A DNA stretch of 64,000 bases. It comes from UBA2336 sp036787955. GTDB lineage: Bacteria > Bacteroidota > Bacteroidia > Cytophagales > Cyclobacteriaceae. The stretch covers positions 423,193-487,192 of the forward strand of contig DAIQOI010000001.1 in NCBI GenBank assembly GCA_036787955.1. The letters are read 5' to 3'. The first letter of the stretch is position 1; every line of letters begins with the position of its first letter. Shown piece by piece: positions 33,782 to 42,498 of the stretch. Below the pieces are notes generated by a model that saw only the letters and a list, made by a program, of their open reading frames with translations, did no database searches and had not been told where the DNA came from. Made by a program: the position numbers and the translations under genes.

Positions 33782-35071
33782 TCAGGAAGCAGCAATCTTA
33801 AGTACTGCCTCTGCGAACCTGTCCAGATCGCGGGTAAGGGTATAAACATGTGGTGTTACCCGAACGCAACTAATGTTTTCCCATTTAATGGCCGTGGTGT
33901 GAATCTGGAAATCATTAAACAACCTATTTACCACATCAACGGGATCCAGGCCGTCAATGGAAAAAGTACCCAATGCGCAGGAGTATTCAGGTTTCAGCGA
34001 AACATGGAGTCGTACACGCGGGTGTTTCATCACCTTTTCGCACCAATAGTTTTTCAGGTAGCGCAAGCGTTCTTCTTTTCGTTTGGCACCGATGGCCAGG
34101 TGGAAGTCTATGGCCTGACCAATGGCCTGTTCGGGTGCGAATGAACGCGTTCCCAGGCTCTCAAACTTGCGGATATTGTTATCGGTTGGTTTGTCGTTGG
34201 GGAAAATTGGGTACAGGCCCGGTATGTTTTCCCGTTTTACATACAGCATGCCTGTGCCAAACGGGGCGCTGAGCCACTTATGCAGACTGGTGCCATAATA
34301 ATCCGGATTGAAATCGCTGACTTTAAAATCCATGTGTGCGAAGGTGTGGGCTCCATCAACAATGGAGAGGATGTTGCGTTTGCGCGCTTCTTCGCAAAGT
34401 TTTTTTACCGGCAGAATCTGCCCGGTCCAGTTGATCATGTGGGTAATGTGCCAGATTTTTGTTTTGGAGGTTGTGGCATTCACAAATTCGCGCAACACTA
34501 CCTCGTCATTTTCTACCGGCAGGTTCAGATTTATCCATTTGATTTTTATGCCTTCGCGCATTTCTTTTTGCCTCCACGCATGTATCATGTTGGGATAATC
34601 CTGGCGGGTCATCACAATTTCATCGCCACGGTTCAGCGAAAGCCCGTAGGTTACAATGCCCAGCGCCTCGGTGGTGTTGCGGTTGATGCATACTTCTTCA
34701 GGTGAAGTGCCAGCCAGGTCGGCCAGCTTTCTGCGCAGCGGCTCGCGGCCTTTGTCCAGTATCTGCCACATGTAGTAGGTTGGGGCTTCGTTGCTTAAAT
34801 GATAGTATCGGTCAACAGCATCCTGCACTACCTTGGGCTGCGGGCTTACGCCTCCGTTGTTCAGATTCAGGATGTTGGGCGATGCCGTATAGGCCTGCGC
34901 AATCCTTGACCACAAATCTTCATCAGTTAGTGACTGATCGAAAGGCAGTTTGTTCAGCGCACGAAGGGCATCTGAAATATCGTCAGCCAGGGCATGCGCT
35001 GCCAGCGGAGTTAATGCAAAGGCACCGGCAAGTCCTGCTGATTTACGGATAAATGCTCTGCGGCTGTTCAT
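33782..35071 (-). CDS. Tat-exported class V aminotransferase (isopenicillin N epimerase-like)
   Basis: The 429-residue protein has a clear twin-arginine signal (NSRRAFIRKSAG with hydrophobic LAGAFALTPLAAHA) and then a PLP fold of the class V family: NLNNGGVSPQP at the start, INRNTTEALGIVTYGL, IVDGAHTFAHMDF and the PLP lysine in GTSLHKWLSAPFGTG. The Tat route would allow export with cofactor already bound. Substrate unknown; members include isopenicillin N epimerase and cysteine desulfurases, but no desulfurase Cys loop is seen. It lies 38 bases upstream of the penicillin acylase gene on the same strand. Confidence 0.88.
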   Translation of the reverse strand: MNSRRAFIRKSAGLAGAFALTPLAAHALADDISDALRALNKLPFDQSLTDEDLWSRIAQAYTASPNILNLNNGGVSPQPKVVQDAVDRYYHLSNEAPTYYMWQILDKGREPLRRKLADLAGTSPEEVCINRNTTEALGIVTYGLSLNRGDEIVMTRQDYPNMIHAWRQKEMREGIKIKWINLNLPVENDEVVLREFVNATTSKTKIWHITHMINWTGQILPVKKLCEEARKRNILSIVDGAHTFAHMDFKVSDFNPDYYGTSLHKWLSAPFGTGMLYVKRENIPGLYPIFPNDKPTDNNIRKFESLGTRSFAPEQAIGQAIDFHLAIGAKRKEERLRYLKNYWCEKVMKHPRVRLHVSLKPEYSCALGTFSIDGLDPVDVVNRLFNDFQIHTTAIKWENISCVRVTPHVYTLTRDLDRFAEAVLKIAAS

Positions 35072-35143
35072 GATAAAGGTAAATTTAAGTGGTGGAAGGT
35101 ACTGAAATTACCATTCCTCTGCACAGATTGCCACATCAGTGAA

Positions 35144-35689
35144 CTATAGCTTATGTGGAAGGAGTAAATCGATGGCCGAAACAGCTTTTTTCAGCCGTTC
35201 TTCGGGGGGGCCGAATATTTCGGTGCAGGTTACGTTGAGTTTGCTGATCTCCTGTTTGTAGATGGAAAACAACAATTCCCTTTTATCCGGGTGCTCGCGC
35301 TGGGGGTCGTCTTCCCAGGGCACATCGGGGTGGGTAAGAAGATGCAGGTCGTACTGCCGATGGTGCAGTTGGTGAATAATTTCGGGCGGACAGCTTCCGT
35401 ATTTAAACTCGCTCCAGATTTTGATAACCAGAAGGTTGGTGTCGCAAATAAGAATGTCTTTGGCCTGCATGGCATATTCATCTTCCCATTTTAGCTGGCC
35501 TCGTGCAATGTGTATCAGGTCATCCTGTACATAGGGGCGGCTCAGCTTATCCAGGTACGAGCGCGCATACTCAGGAACCCAGGCAGTTTGATAATGGCGG
35601 GCCAGCGCTTCGGCCAATGTGGTTTTGCCGGTGCATTCCGGGCCTACTATGGCGATGCGTTTTACCTTTGGTCGCTTAAATGTATCCAT
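35144..35689 (-). CDS. NadR-type nicotinamide riboside kinase / P-loop ATPase
   Basis: The 181-residue protein has a P loop (AIVGPECTGKTTLA) and the VPEYARSYLDKL segment typical of the ribosylnicotinamide kinase half of NadR, plus DTNLLVIKIWSEFKYG and HPDVPWEDDPQREHPDKRE. It lacks the adenylyltransferase and HTH parts of full NadR. It probably phosphorylates nicotinamide riboside in NAD salvage. An ATG six codons upstream (35707) is possible; ATG 35689 has the better purine-rich lead. It is divergent from the amine oxidase gene by 49 bases. Confidence 0.85.
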   Translation of the reverse strand: MDTFKRPKVKRIAIVGPECTGKTTLAEALARHYQTAWVPEYARSYLDKLSRPYVQDDLIHIARGQLKWEDEYAMQAKDILICDTNLLVIKIWSEFKYGSCPPEIIHQLHHRQYDLHLLTHPDVPWEDDPQREHPDKRELLFSIYKQEISKLNVTCTEIFGPPEERLKKAVSAIDLLLPHKL

Positions 35690-35738
35690 TCCGACCCAAA
35701 ATGGCATATTTTACTATCTTTCAGAAAAACCGAACAGT

Positions 35739-37211
35739 GTGAATCGCAGAAAAGCAATCAGGCAAATTGGTCTTGGTCTTTCAGCCGGCCTTGCTCTGCC
35801 ACCGTGGCTCAGTGCCTGCGTAAAAGATGAAAACCTGCCGGAGATTAATTATGATGGGGTAGTAGGCATTATTGGTGCCGGAGCGGCAGGATTGATTGCA
35901 GCGGACATACTCATCTCAAAAGGAGTGCGGGTTAAAGTATTCGAAGCCAATAACCGCGTGGGTGGGCGCATCTGTTCGTTGTATCGTACCAGCGTTCCCA
36001 GCGACTCACTCATATTCTTTCCCGGCAACTATCCCTATTCCGATTTTCCGGTAGAACTCGGCCCTGACCGTATCAATGGGTCCGATTCAAAATGGGCGAA
36101 TATTCTGGCTGTGCGCGGTGTGCCCGTGGTGAACTTCCGCACCCAAAGCAGCGACCGCTACGTGGTGAACAATGCGGCAAAAACCCAAGCCGAAGCCTTG
36201 GCTGATGCAGGCTTTGCCACCGCAAAATCATTTTACGATTCGTTCACTTCTTTCAGTGGTTCGGCTGCGCTTAGTGTGGAGCAGGCAGCCCTGAATGCCG
36301 GCGTACCGGCTTCGCTACTGCCCATGATCAATTCCTGGTTGGGCAACCCATACGGGTCATCGGCAAGCAACATCGGTGCGCGGGCCCTGGCTGAAGGACT
36401 GGCACTGGTAGAGCACAATGGTACAGAGCTTACGCTGCGCAACAATCCGATGCAGGATGCCTTGCTGAGTGTTTACAGCCGGGTGCTGCCGTCTGTCCGG
36501 TTCAATACCGTTGTTCAGGCGGTTAATTATGGTGGCGACAACGTAGAGGTGGTGTACAACGGTGGCAGCGAAACGGTCAATAAACTGATTGTAACCGTTC
36601 CGGTTTCGGTTATCAAAGATGGCGATATCACCTTTTCGCCCTCACTGCCCGCATCGAAGCTTTCGGCACTGAGCCGGCTGGGCATGGATCCGGCTATGCG
36701 TATTGTGTTGGAGTTCAAACGCAACTTTTACGGAGAGGATGTGGCGGCCATCTTTGGCAGCACCGAATCGCCCATAATACTTAATGCCGGCGTGGGCCGA
36801 AGCACATTAAACAAAACCCTGAGCATAACAGTGTTTGGTGCCAAAGCCAACACCTATTCGTCTATGAACCCTGATGATGTGGTGCTGAATATTCTGGCAG
36901 AAATGGACACCTGGTATGGCGGAGATGCAACTGAAAATATCCGAAGAAGCACCATTCCTGAAGAAAACAACCGGTTGTTGTACACCATCAAAGACTGGAA
37001 GAAAGATCCATTTGCCAAAGGCGGCATATCTTACCACCTGCCCGGCGGGCAGCTGGCCGATCGCGAAGTACTTTCCGCGCCTATAGGCGGCAAATTATTT
37101 TTTGCAGGTGAAGCGACCGACTTTACCGGGGAGGCTGGCACGGTAAGCGGAGCCTTGAAGTCGGGTGAGCGGGCTGCATTTGAGGTGATTGATGCAATTT
37201 TGAACGGATAA
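35739..37211 (+). CDS. FAD-dependent amine oxidase, exported
   Basis: The 490-residue flavoprotein starts at GTG with a twin-arginine-like or lipoprotein leader (NRRKAIRQIGLGLSAG, then LSAC). The FAD-binding dinucleotide fold is in GIIGAGAAGLIAADIL with EANNRVGGRI after it, and the C-terminal FAD motif is FFAGEATDFTGEAGTVSGALKSG. These are hallmarks of the monoamine oxidase / L-amino-acid oxidase family. Substrate unknown. GTG is used because no ATG lies between the divergent gene and the leader in this frame. A TATCTTTC near-match to a -7 box precedes it. Confidence 0.9.
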   Translation: MNRRKAIRQIGLGLSAGLALPPWLSACVKDENLPEINYDGVVGIIGAGAAGLIAADILISKGVRVKVFEANNRVGGRICSLYRTSVPSDSLIFFPGNYPYSDFPVELGPDRINGSDSKWANILAVRGVPVVNFRTQSSDRYVVNNAAKTQAEALADAGFATAKSFYDSFTSFSGSAALSVEQAALNAGVPASLLPMINSWLGNPYGSSASNIGARALAEGLALVEHNGTELTLRNNPMQDALLSVYSRVLPSVRFNTVVQAVNYGGDNVEVVYNGGSETVNKLIVTVPVSVIKDGDITFSPSLPASKLSALSRLGMDPAMRIVLEFKRNFYGEDVAAIFGSTESPIILNAGVGRSTLNKTLSITVFGAKANTYSSMNPDDVVLNILAEMDTWYGGDATENIRRSTIPEENNRLLYTIKDWKKDPFAKGGISYHLPGGQLADREVLSAPIGGKLFFAGEATDFTGEAGTVSGALKSGERAAFEVIDAILNG

Positions 37212-37363
37212 AAACAAGATTACTGTTCACTTTACAGGAAAATTTTTTTGCCGCTGCGTTATCGTGCTGAACTGAAGCATTCCGGAAAAATTGTTTGGAA
37301 AAAGAAATTGAGGCCAACGGGATAGCCTGCTTGTTCGTAACTTTCCGATGATTTAGGTTAAGT

Positions 37364-37564
37364 ATGAAAATAGTTTTGAAGCCGGAAGCGAAAGTTTGCC
37401 AGTCACATTTCCGTGAAGTCGTTGTCAGTATCAGTTTTACTTCAGGATGGTTGTATGTGCGCAATGCTTCCAGGTTTAACGAAGCAGGTCTTACTCCGGA
37501 GCAATTCGATGTGCTGCGTAATGCCCGGCAAAAAAGATGTCTTCAGAAGGATCCGATACGATAA
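37364..37564 (+). pseudogene. Remnant of a MarR family regulator
   Basis: A 66-codon frame encodes FREVVVSISFTSGWLYVRNA and then GLTPEQFDVLRNAR, which matches the first half of MarR-type regulators in Bacteroidota (a first helix followed by LT-EQF-VLR). The frame then runs into unrelated sequence and stops where the recognition helix and wing should follow. It lies in the 365-bp gap between the amine oxidase gene and pxpB, and nothing else in the gap is interpretable. It may be a degraded regulator of one of its neighbours. Confidence 0.5.
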
Positions 37565-37576
37565 ATCCAATCTCCG

Positions 37577-38347
37577 ATGCCACTGGGAGCTGAGCACTTT
37601 CTGATAAAACGGGATAATCCCCGATGCCTGGGCTATTTCCAGTCGGAGCATGCCCTCACCGTTTTGTTTCCGGATGTTGCCGAAGAAAAGTCTTTTCAAT
37701 ATGTACGATGTTTCTTTAATCATTTTATTCTGCACCCACTGCCCTGCCAGCTGGATCTGATTCCTGCAGTTAGTTCGCTTACCATTGTATTTGATTATCA
37801 CCGGCTTGTGCAGGAATTCGGAACAGATTATCCAAATCATGTTTTGCCGGCCTTGCAACAACAACTGAACTTTTTAGATGCCGGGGCTGGAAAGGAGCAG
37901 GGCCGTAAATTGCGCATACCGGTTTGCTATGATGCTGTTTATGCGCCGGATATTTTGCACGTGGCTGAATTAAAGAAGATGACTTGTGAGGAAGTGGTTG
38001 CGGTTCATTCATCCGTTGTGTATCGGGTGATGATGCTGGGCTTTCTTCCCGGATTTGCTTATATGAGTGAAGTACCCGAGCGCCTGCGGGTAAATCGCCG
38101 GGATAAACCACGCCAGCTTGTGGAGCCCGGCAGTGTAGGGCTAGCCGGAAGGCAAACCGGCATTTATCCGCTGCCCTCACCGGGAGGGTGGTTCATTATT
38201 GGCCGGACACCTTTACAGGTTTTTTATCCCGACCGGAAAGATTCACCCGCCCTGTTTTCGCCGGGCGATGAGATAATTTTTTATTCCATTACACCTGAAG
38301 AGTATGAAAATTTCCCTGTTCAGGATTATAATCCGGTGGTCGCGTGA
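37577..38347 (+). CDS. pxpB: 5-oxoprolinase subunit B
   Basis: The 256-residue protein is the PxpB/KipI-type subunit that with PxpC and PxpA hydrolyses 5-oxoproline to glutamate with ATP. It shows the signature GFLPGFAYMSEVP, and PGSVGLAGRQTGIYPLPSPGGW (landmarks SVGLAGRQTGIYP, SPGGW). The N-terminus is somewhat divergent from the usual family start, and the ATG lies close to the MarR remnant. It is the first gene of the pxpBCA operon. Confidence 0.9.
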   Translation: MPLGAEHFLIKRDNPRCLGYFQSEHALTVLFPDVAEEKSFQYVRCFFNHFILHPLPCQLDLIPAVSSLTIVFDYHRLVQEFGTDYPNHVLPALQQQLNFLDAGAGKEQGRKLRIPVCYDAVYAPDILHVAELKKMTCEEVVAVHSSVVYRVMMLGFLPGFAYMSEVPERLRVNRRDKPRQLVEPGSVGLAGRQTGIYPLPSPGGWFIIGRTPLQVFYPDRKDSPALFSPGDEIIFYSITPEEYENFPVQDYNPVVA

Positions 38348-39312
38348 GTATTGAGGTTCTTAAATCGGGTATCACAGACAGCATACAGGACAATGGCCGT
38401 TACGGGTATCAGCATGTAGGCATTCCTACCAACGGTGCCATGGACAACTGGGCCATGCGTGTGGCAAATGTGCTGGTCAACAATCCTCAGGATTATCCGG
38501 TGGTGGAGATGTCTTTTCCGGCATGCCGCCTGAAGTTTCATGCACCGGCAATTATTGCTCTTACAGGTGCTGATTTTAACCCGTTATTAAACGGACACGC
38601 CATACCGCTCTGGCAACCGGTGCAGGTTATTGCCGGCTCGGTACTGGAATTTTCACGCCATAGGAGTGGTTCATTTTGTTACCTGGCTGTACACGGAGGT
38701 TTCAAGGCTGATACCTGGCTGGGCAGCAGCAGCACCAGCATTGTTGTAAAGCGGGGCGGGCTGAACGGCAGATTGATGCAAGCAGGCGACCTGGTTGAAC
38801 TGAATACCAACCTCCTTGCACTGCCAGAAATTCGCGTGCTGCCTTTCCGCGCAAAAACGGATGACTTTTACCTTTCAGGCGCGGCTAAATGCCTGCCAGG
38901 GGGTGATATGAAACGCATACCAGGTGAAACCGTCAGGCGGTTTACACGCGAAAAATTTATTATCAATCCGCAAAGTAACCGGATGGGATACCGGATACAG
39001 GCTGTAAAGCCACTGCCAGCTCCGCAGGCCGGAACGTTATCGGGTGCTGTTACTTTCGGAACCATACAATTACTGCCTAATGGAGAACTCATAGCCTTGA
39101 TGGCCGACCACCAGACTACCGGTGGGTATCCGGTGTTGGCCTGTATTGCGCAGGCATTTCGATCTGCTTTTGTACAACATCGCCCGGGCGATGCCGTTTT
39201 TTTTGACTGGATTGAACTTTCCGAAGCCAGACGTTTATTTGCCCTGCAGGTTCGTGCCATGCACCAACTGGAGGCTTCCGTACGTTTTCGGTTCAAAGAA
39301 TTTCTCAGATGA
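38344..39312 (+). CDS. pxpC: 5-oxoprolinase subunit C
   Basis: The 322-residue protein starts with GTG, overlapping the pxpB stop as GTGA. It has the characteristic start GITDSIQDNGRYGYQ, then GIPTNGAMD, the substrate region FCYLAVHGGF, and the C-terminal LMADHQTTGGYPVLA. It is the biotin-independent carboxylase-related (KipA-like) subunit. Translation is coupled to pxpB. Confidence 0.92.
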   Translation: MSIEVLKSGITDSIQDNGRYGYQHVGIPTNGAMDNWAMRVANVLVNNPQDYPVVEMSFPACRLKFHAPAIIALTGADFNPLLNGHAIPLWQPVQVIAGSVLEFSRHRSGSFCYLAVHGGFKADTWLGSSSTSIVVKRGGLNGRLMQAGDLVELNTNLLALPEIRVLPFRAKTDDFYLSGAAKCLPGGDMKRIPGETVRRFTREKFIINPQSNRMGYRIQAVKPLPAPQAGTLSGAVTFGTIQLLPNGELIALMADHQTTGGYPVLACIAQAFRSAFVQHRPGDAVFFDWIELSEARRLFALQVRAMHQLEASVRFRFKEFLR

Positions 39313-40049
39313 AAAAGATAGATGTGAACTGTGATTTAGGGGAGGGTATGCCCTGGGACGAAGCCATCATGCCGTATATCAGCAGTGCCAACATTGCCTG
39401 TGGCTACCATGCCGGTGACGAAATGACCATGCACAGGACGATAGATTTGTGCATAAGCTATAACGTGGCTGTTGGTGCACACCCTGGTTTTGATGATAAA
39501 CAGGGTTTTGGAAGGAAAGAACAACCCATAACCCACGATGACCTGTACAGATTAGTAACCAACCAACTTGTATTGTTCAACAAAATATGCAACCAAAAGC
39601 AGGTTCAGCTTCACCATGTCAAGCTACACGGAGCACTCTATAATATGGCTGCCCGAAGCCGGCAACTGAGCAAAGTGGTTGTGCAGGCTGTCAGGGATTT
39701 TGATGCAGGGCTGTTCTTCTACGGCCTGAGCGGCAGCGTGATGATTGAAGAGGCACGTGCAGCCGGTCTTCCGACAATTGAGGAGGCTTTTGCCGATCGC
39801 GCCTACCGGGCTGATGGTACGTTGGTTCCACGCGGCATGCCCGCTGCCGTACTGCACAACCCGGAAGACGCCTGGCAGCAGGTAAAACAGATAATTGAAA
39901 CAGGAACGGTTACAACGGTTGAAGGCCGGCAGATAAGCCTACGAGCTGAAACCCTGTGCATTCATGGTGATGAGGCCCATGCCCCGAAAATGGCACCCTA
40001 CCTGTACCGAAGACTGCAGGACATGGATTACATCGTTACCGCTCCCTGA
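39309..40049 (+). CDS. pxpA: 5-oxoprolinase subunit A (LamB/YcsF family)
   Basis: The 246-residue TIM-barrel-like subunit shows VNCDLGEG, ANIACGYHAGD, VAVGAHPGFDD and VKLHGALYN. It overlaps the pxpC stop by 4 bases (ATGA). The order B-C-A differs from the A-B-C order of many operons. No terminator is clear after it. Confidence 0.94.
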   Translation: MKKIDVNCDLGEGMPWDEAIMPYISSANIACGYHAGDEMTMHRTIDLCISYNVAVGAHPGFDDKQGFGRKEQPITHDDLYRLVTNQLVLFNKICNQKQVQLHHVKLHGALYNMAARSRQLSKVVVQAVRDFDAGLFFYGLSGSVMIEEARAAGLPTIEEAFADRAYRADGTLVPRGMPAAVLHNPEDAWQQVKQIIETGTVTTVEGRQISLRAETLCIHGDEAHAPKMAPYLYRRLQDMDYIVTAP

Positions 40050-40142
40050 ATAAATCCGCCTTATTGCTTTTTACATTTTACATCCTCTTCCGACAAGGCA
40101 AGTGAAGCCAGCACAGTAACCGGCAGCGTGAGCACAAATCGT

Positions 40143-40159
40143 ACAACATTGCATGTTGT
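40143..40159 (+). promoter_or_regulatory. Perfect inverted repeat upstream of the DUF389 gene
   Basis: ACAACAT-TGC-ATGTTGT is a 7-bp perfect palindrome with a 3-base centre, 67 bases before the DUF389 ATG in a 177-bp gap. Its size suits a dimeric repressor site; no regulator is assigned. Confidence 0.4.
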
Positions 40160-40226
40160 TAAATCAGGTTTGTAATTGCATTTTTACAAGAACCTTATTC
40201 GGCCTGTTGAATAATTTTTCTTCCTT

Positions 40227-41540
40227 ATGAAGAGTATGAGTATTATCCGAAAGCTGCTGAAATTTTTTAGCTTAGAAGCGGAACTTGAGGATCATAACCT
40301 GGTCTATAAGGAAATAGAAAAAGGGGTCATTTTCAAAGGCACTAATCTGTGGATTTTAATATTCGCCATCATCGTAGCTTCCGTGGGTTTGAATATGAAT
40401 TCTACGGCTGTTATTATCGGAGCAATGCTTATATCGCCATTAATGGGCCCCATCAATGGCATGGGTTACAGCATTGCAACGTATGATTTCGCCTTGTTTC
40501 GGAAATCCATCAAAAATTTTTCATTTGCCATCATCGCCAGTATACTGGCGTCAACAGCTTATTTTGCACTTAGTCCTGTTTCTACAGCGCATTCCGAACT
40601 ATTGGCCCGCACCAGCCCAACTATTTACGATGTGCTGATTGCCCTGTTTGGTGGTTTGGCCGGTATTGTGGCTATCTGCAGTAAGCAAAAGGGCAACGTA
40701 ATTCCCGGGGTAGCTATTGCCACCGCACTGATGCCTCCCCTTTGCACAGCCGGATATGGCCTCGCCACGGCACAGTTCAATTTCTTCTTTGGTGCGTTGT
40801 ATCTGTTTACCATTAACACCATTTTTATAGCAATGGCATCGGTGTGGATCTCCCAGTTATTGAAATTTCCTATCCGAACTATTGTTGACGAGTCACAGAA
40901 AACCAAGATAAATCGCATCATTACATTTGTAATCTTAATTGTCCTTTTACCCAGCCTGTTTTTTGGGTATAAGCTGGTTAAGCAGGAACGCTTTAAAGAG
41001 AAAGCCTATCAATATGTTTCCAATGTTGGGCTTTTTGAGGGAAACTATCTTTTGAAGTACGATATCGATGTAAAGTCAAATAAAATCATATTGGTGTACG
41101 GAGGATCCCAACTTTCAGACGAACAGAAAAACGCAATCAGAGAAAAATCAGGGTATTTCGGTTTGGATGATGCCAGCATTGAGGTACAGCAGGGCTTGTC
41201 TCTCAGCAATCTGGATGAGAAAAACATGGAATTATTCAAACTAAAAGAACAGATTGTTGAACTCAACGACAAGCTCAGAAAAAAGAATATAGAAATAGAC
41301 AGCCTGATCAACAGGCGTAAACTGGGGATCACAATTTTAAATGAAATAAAAGCCTTGTACCCACAAATAAACGGATGTTTATATTCCGAATCGTTCAATG
41401 ATCGCGATTCACTTGCCTCAACCATACCTATAGTTATTTTTTCCGTGAAATCTCCAATTGCCAGGCCCGACCAGACAAAAATCAGAAACTGGTTAAAAGA
41501 AAGGCTGAAGAGCCGCGAGGTAAAAATTTACTATGAATAG
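40227..41540 (+). CDS. DUF389 (TIGR00341-type) membrane protein with cytoplasmic coiled coil
   Basis: The 437-residue protein has a DUF389 membrane core (residues about 30-250, landmarks VASVGLNMNSTAVIIGAMLISPLMGP as NSTAVIIGAM and SPLMGPI, and GVAIATALMPPLCT) with six or so helices, and a C-terminal soluble part containing a coiled coil (LKEQIVELNDKLRKKNIEIDS in pieces ELNDKLRKK). The function of DUF389 is unknown; a transport or channel role is often guessed. The C-terminal coiled-coil domain is longer than in minimal members. It is probably transcribed alone. Confidence 0.85.
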   Translation: MKSMSIIRKLLKFFSLEAELEDHNLVYKEIEKGVIFKGTNLWILIFAIIVASVGLNMNSTAVIIGAMLISPLMGPINGMGYSIATYDFALFRKSIKNFSFAIIASILASTAYFALSPVSTAHSELLARTSPTIYDVLIALFGGLAGIVAICSKQKGNVIPGVAIATALMPPLCTAGYGLATAQFNFFFGALYLFTINTIFIAMASVWISQLLKFPIRTIVDESQKTKINRIITFVILIVLLPSLFFGYKLVKQERFKEKAYQYVSNVGLFEGNYLLKYDIDVKSNKIILVYGGSQLSDEQKNAIREKSGYFGLDDASIEVQQGLSLSNLDEKNMELFKLKEQIVELNDKLRKKNIEIDSLINRRKLGITILNEIKALYPQINGCLYSESFNDRDSLASTIPIVIFSVKSPIARPDQTKIRNWLKERLKSREVKIYYE

Positions 41541-41778
41541 CATTTGTAGCTATGTACAGCACCAGCTAAATGTAAAAAATAAACATAGAATATTCATCCG
41601 GCAATTTGCATGATTGTTTCAAACCAGGCGCCCTGCTGCGCGCGGGTATTGTACTGTTAAAAGTTCAAAAGGAACTTTCCGGTTTTGTTGCCGGTTTGGT
41701 TTCTGCGCACAGAGTGAGCCGGTTGGCTTTGACTTTGCCAGTATCCCTCTGCCCTGCAAAACTCATGAAGTTATCAAG
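41541..41778. other. 238-bp intergenic stretch before the pirin cassette
   Basis: An open frame runs through this stretch into the first pirin gene, but its translation has no recognisable content and would add 55 unusual residues rich in Cys and Arg. No full TAnnTTTG box was found; TGACTTTG near 41728 is the nearest match. I see nothing else in it. Confidence 0.4.
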
Positions 41779-42498
41779 ATGAAAACCATATTGCACCCCG
41801 CCCACACCCGTGGCCATGTCAATTACGGATGGCTCGATACATGGCATACCTTCAGTTTTGCGCATTACTTTAATCCCGATCGGATGAATTTCGGTGCCCT
41901 CAGGGTATTGAATGACGATACCGTACAAGGCGGCAAAGGCTTTGGACGGCACCCGCACCACAACATGGAAATCATTTCCATTCCGCTCTCGGGCGAACTG
42001 GAGCATGCCGATAGCATGGGCAATAAAGCCGTGATTGGCGAAAACGATGTGCAGATTATGAGTGCCGGCACAGGGGTGGAGCACTCGGAATACAACAAAC
42101 ATGCCGACCGGCCGGTGAGTTTTCTTCAAATCTGGATTTTCCCAAAAGAAAGAAACATTGCGCCCCGTTACGACCAGCGCACTTTCAGTCCCGAACAGCG
42201 GCACAACCGATGGCAGTTGCTGGTAAGCCCCGTTGCGTCCAATGGATCCGTAATAATCAATCAGGATGCCTGGCTTTACCGGATTACGCTTTCCGAAAAC
42301 ACGTCTATCGATTATCAGTTGCACCGAAACGATAACGGGACGTATCTTTTTGTAATCGATGGTTCGGTTCAGCTGGATAACCTTCAACTGAACAAACGCG
42401 ATGGCGCAGGTATCTGGGAAACAGGCAAAATAGGTGTGAAAGCCAACACATTGACCGATTTGCTGTTAATAGAAGTACCTTTATCGCTTGAATCATGA
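41779..42498 (+). CDS. Pirin family protein, YhaK-like
   Basis: The 239-residue bicupin has the pirin metal-site pattern HPHHNMEIISIPL and GTGVEHSEYN, with FNPDRMNFGALRVLNDD before it. YhaK-type pirins react to oxidants, and E. coli YhiH-like members have quercetinase activity. A frame extends 55 codons upstream; ATG 41779 fits the family start (MKTILHPA). Its stop overlaps the second pirin's ATG by 4 bases. Confidence 0.9.
   Translation: MKTILHPAHTRGHVNYGWLDTWHTFSFAHYFNPDRMNFGALRVLNDDTVQGGKGFGRHPHHNMEIISIPLSGELEHADSMGNKAVIGENDVQIMSAGTGVEHSEYNKHADRPVSFLQIWIFPKERNIAPRYDQRTFSPEQRHNRWQLLVSPVASNGSVIINQDAWLYRITLSENTSIDYQLHRNDNGTYLFVIDGSVQLDNLQLNKRDGAGIWETGKIGVKANTLTDLLLIEVPLSLES

Noticed and set aside
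37123..37464. 113-codon minus-strand frame across the amine oxidase-pxpB gap
   Set aside because: Half of it is antisense to the amine oxidase gene and its translation is low-complexity without any domain pattern; the plus-strand MarR remnant explains the gap better.
40071..40154. A 27-residue minus-strand ORF with six cysteines
   Set aside because: It starts inside the palindrome at 40143-40159, has no gene beside it in the same direction and no recognisable toxin or metallothionein pattern; likely chance.
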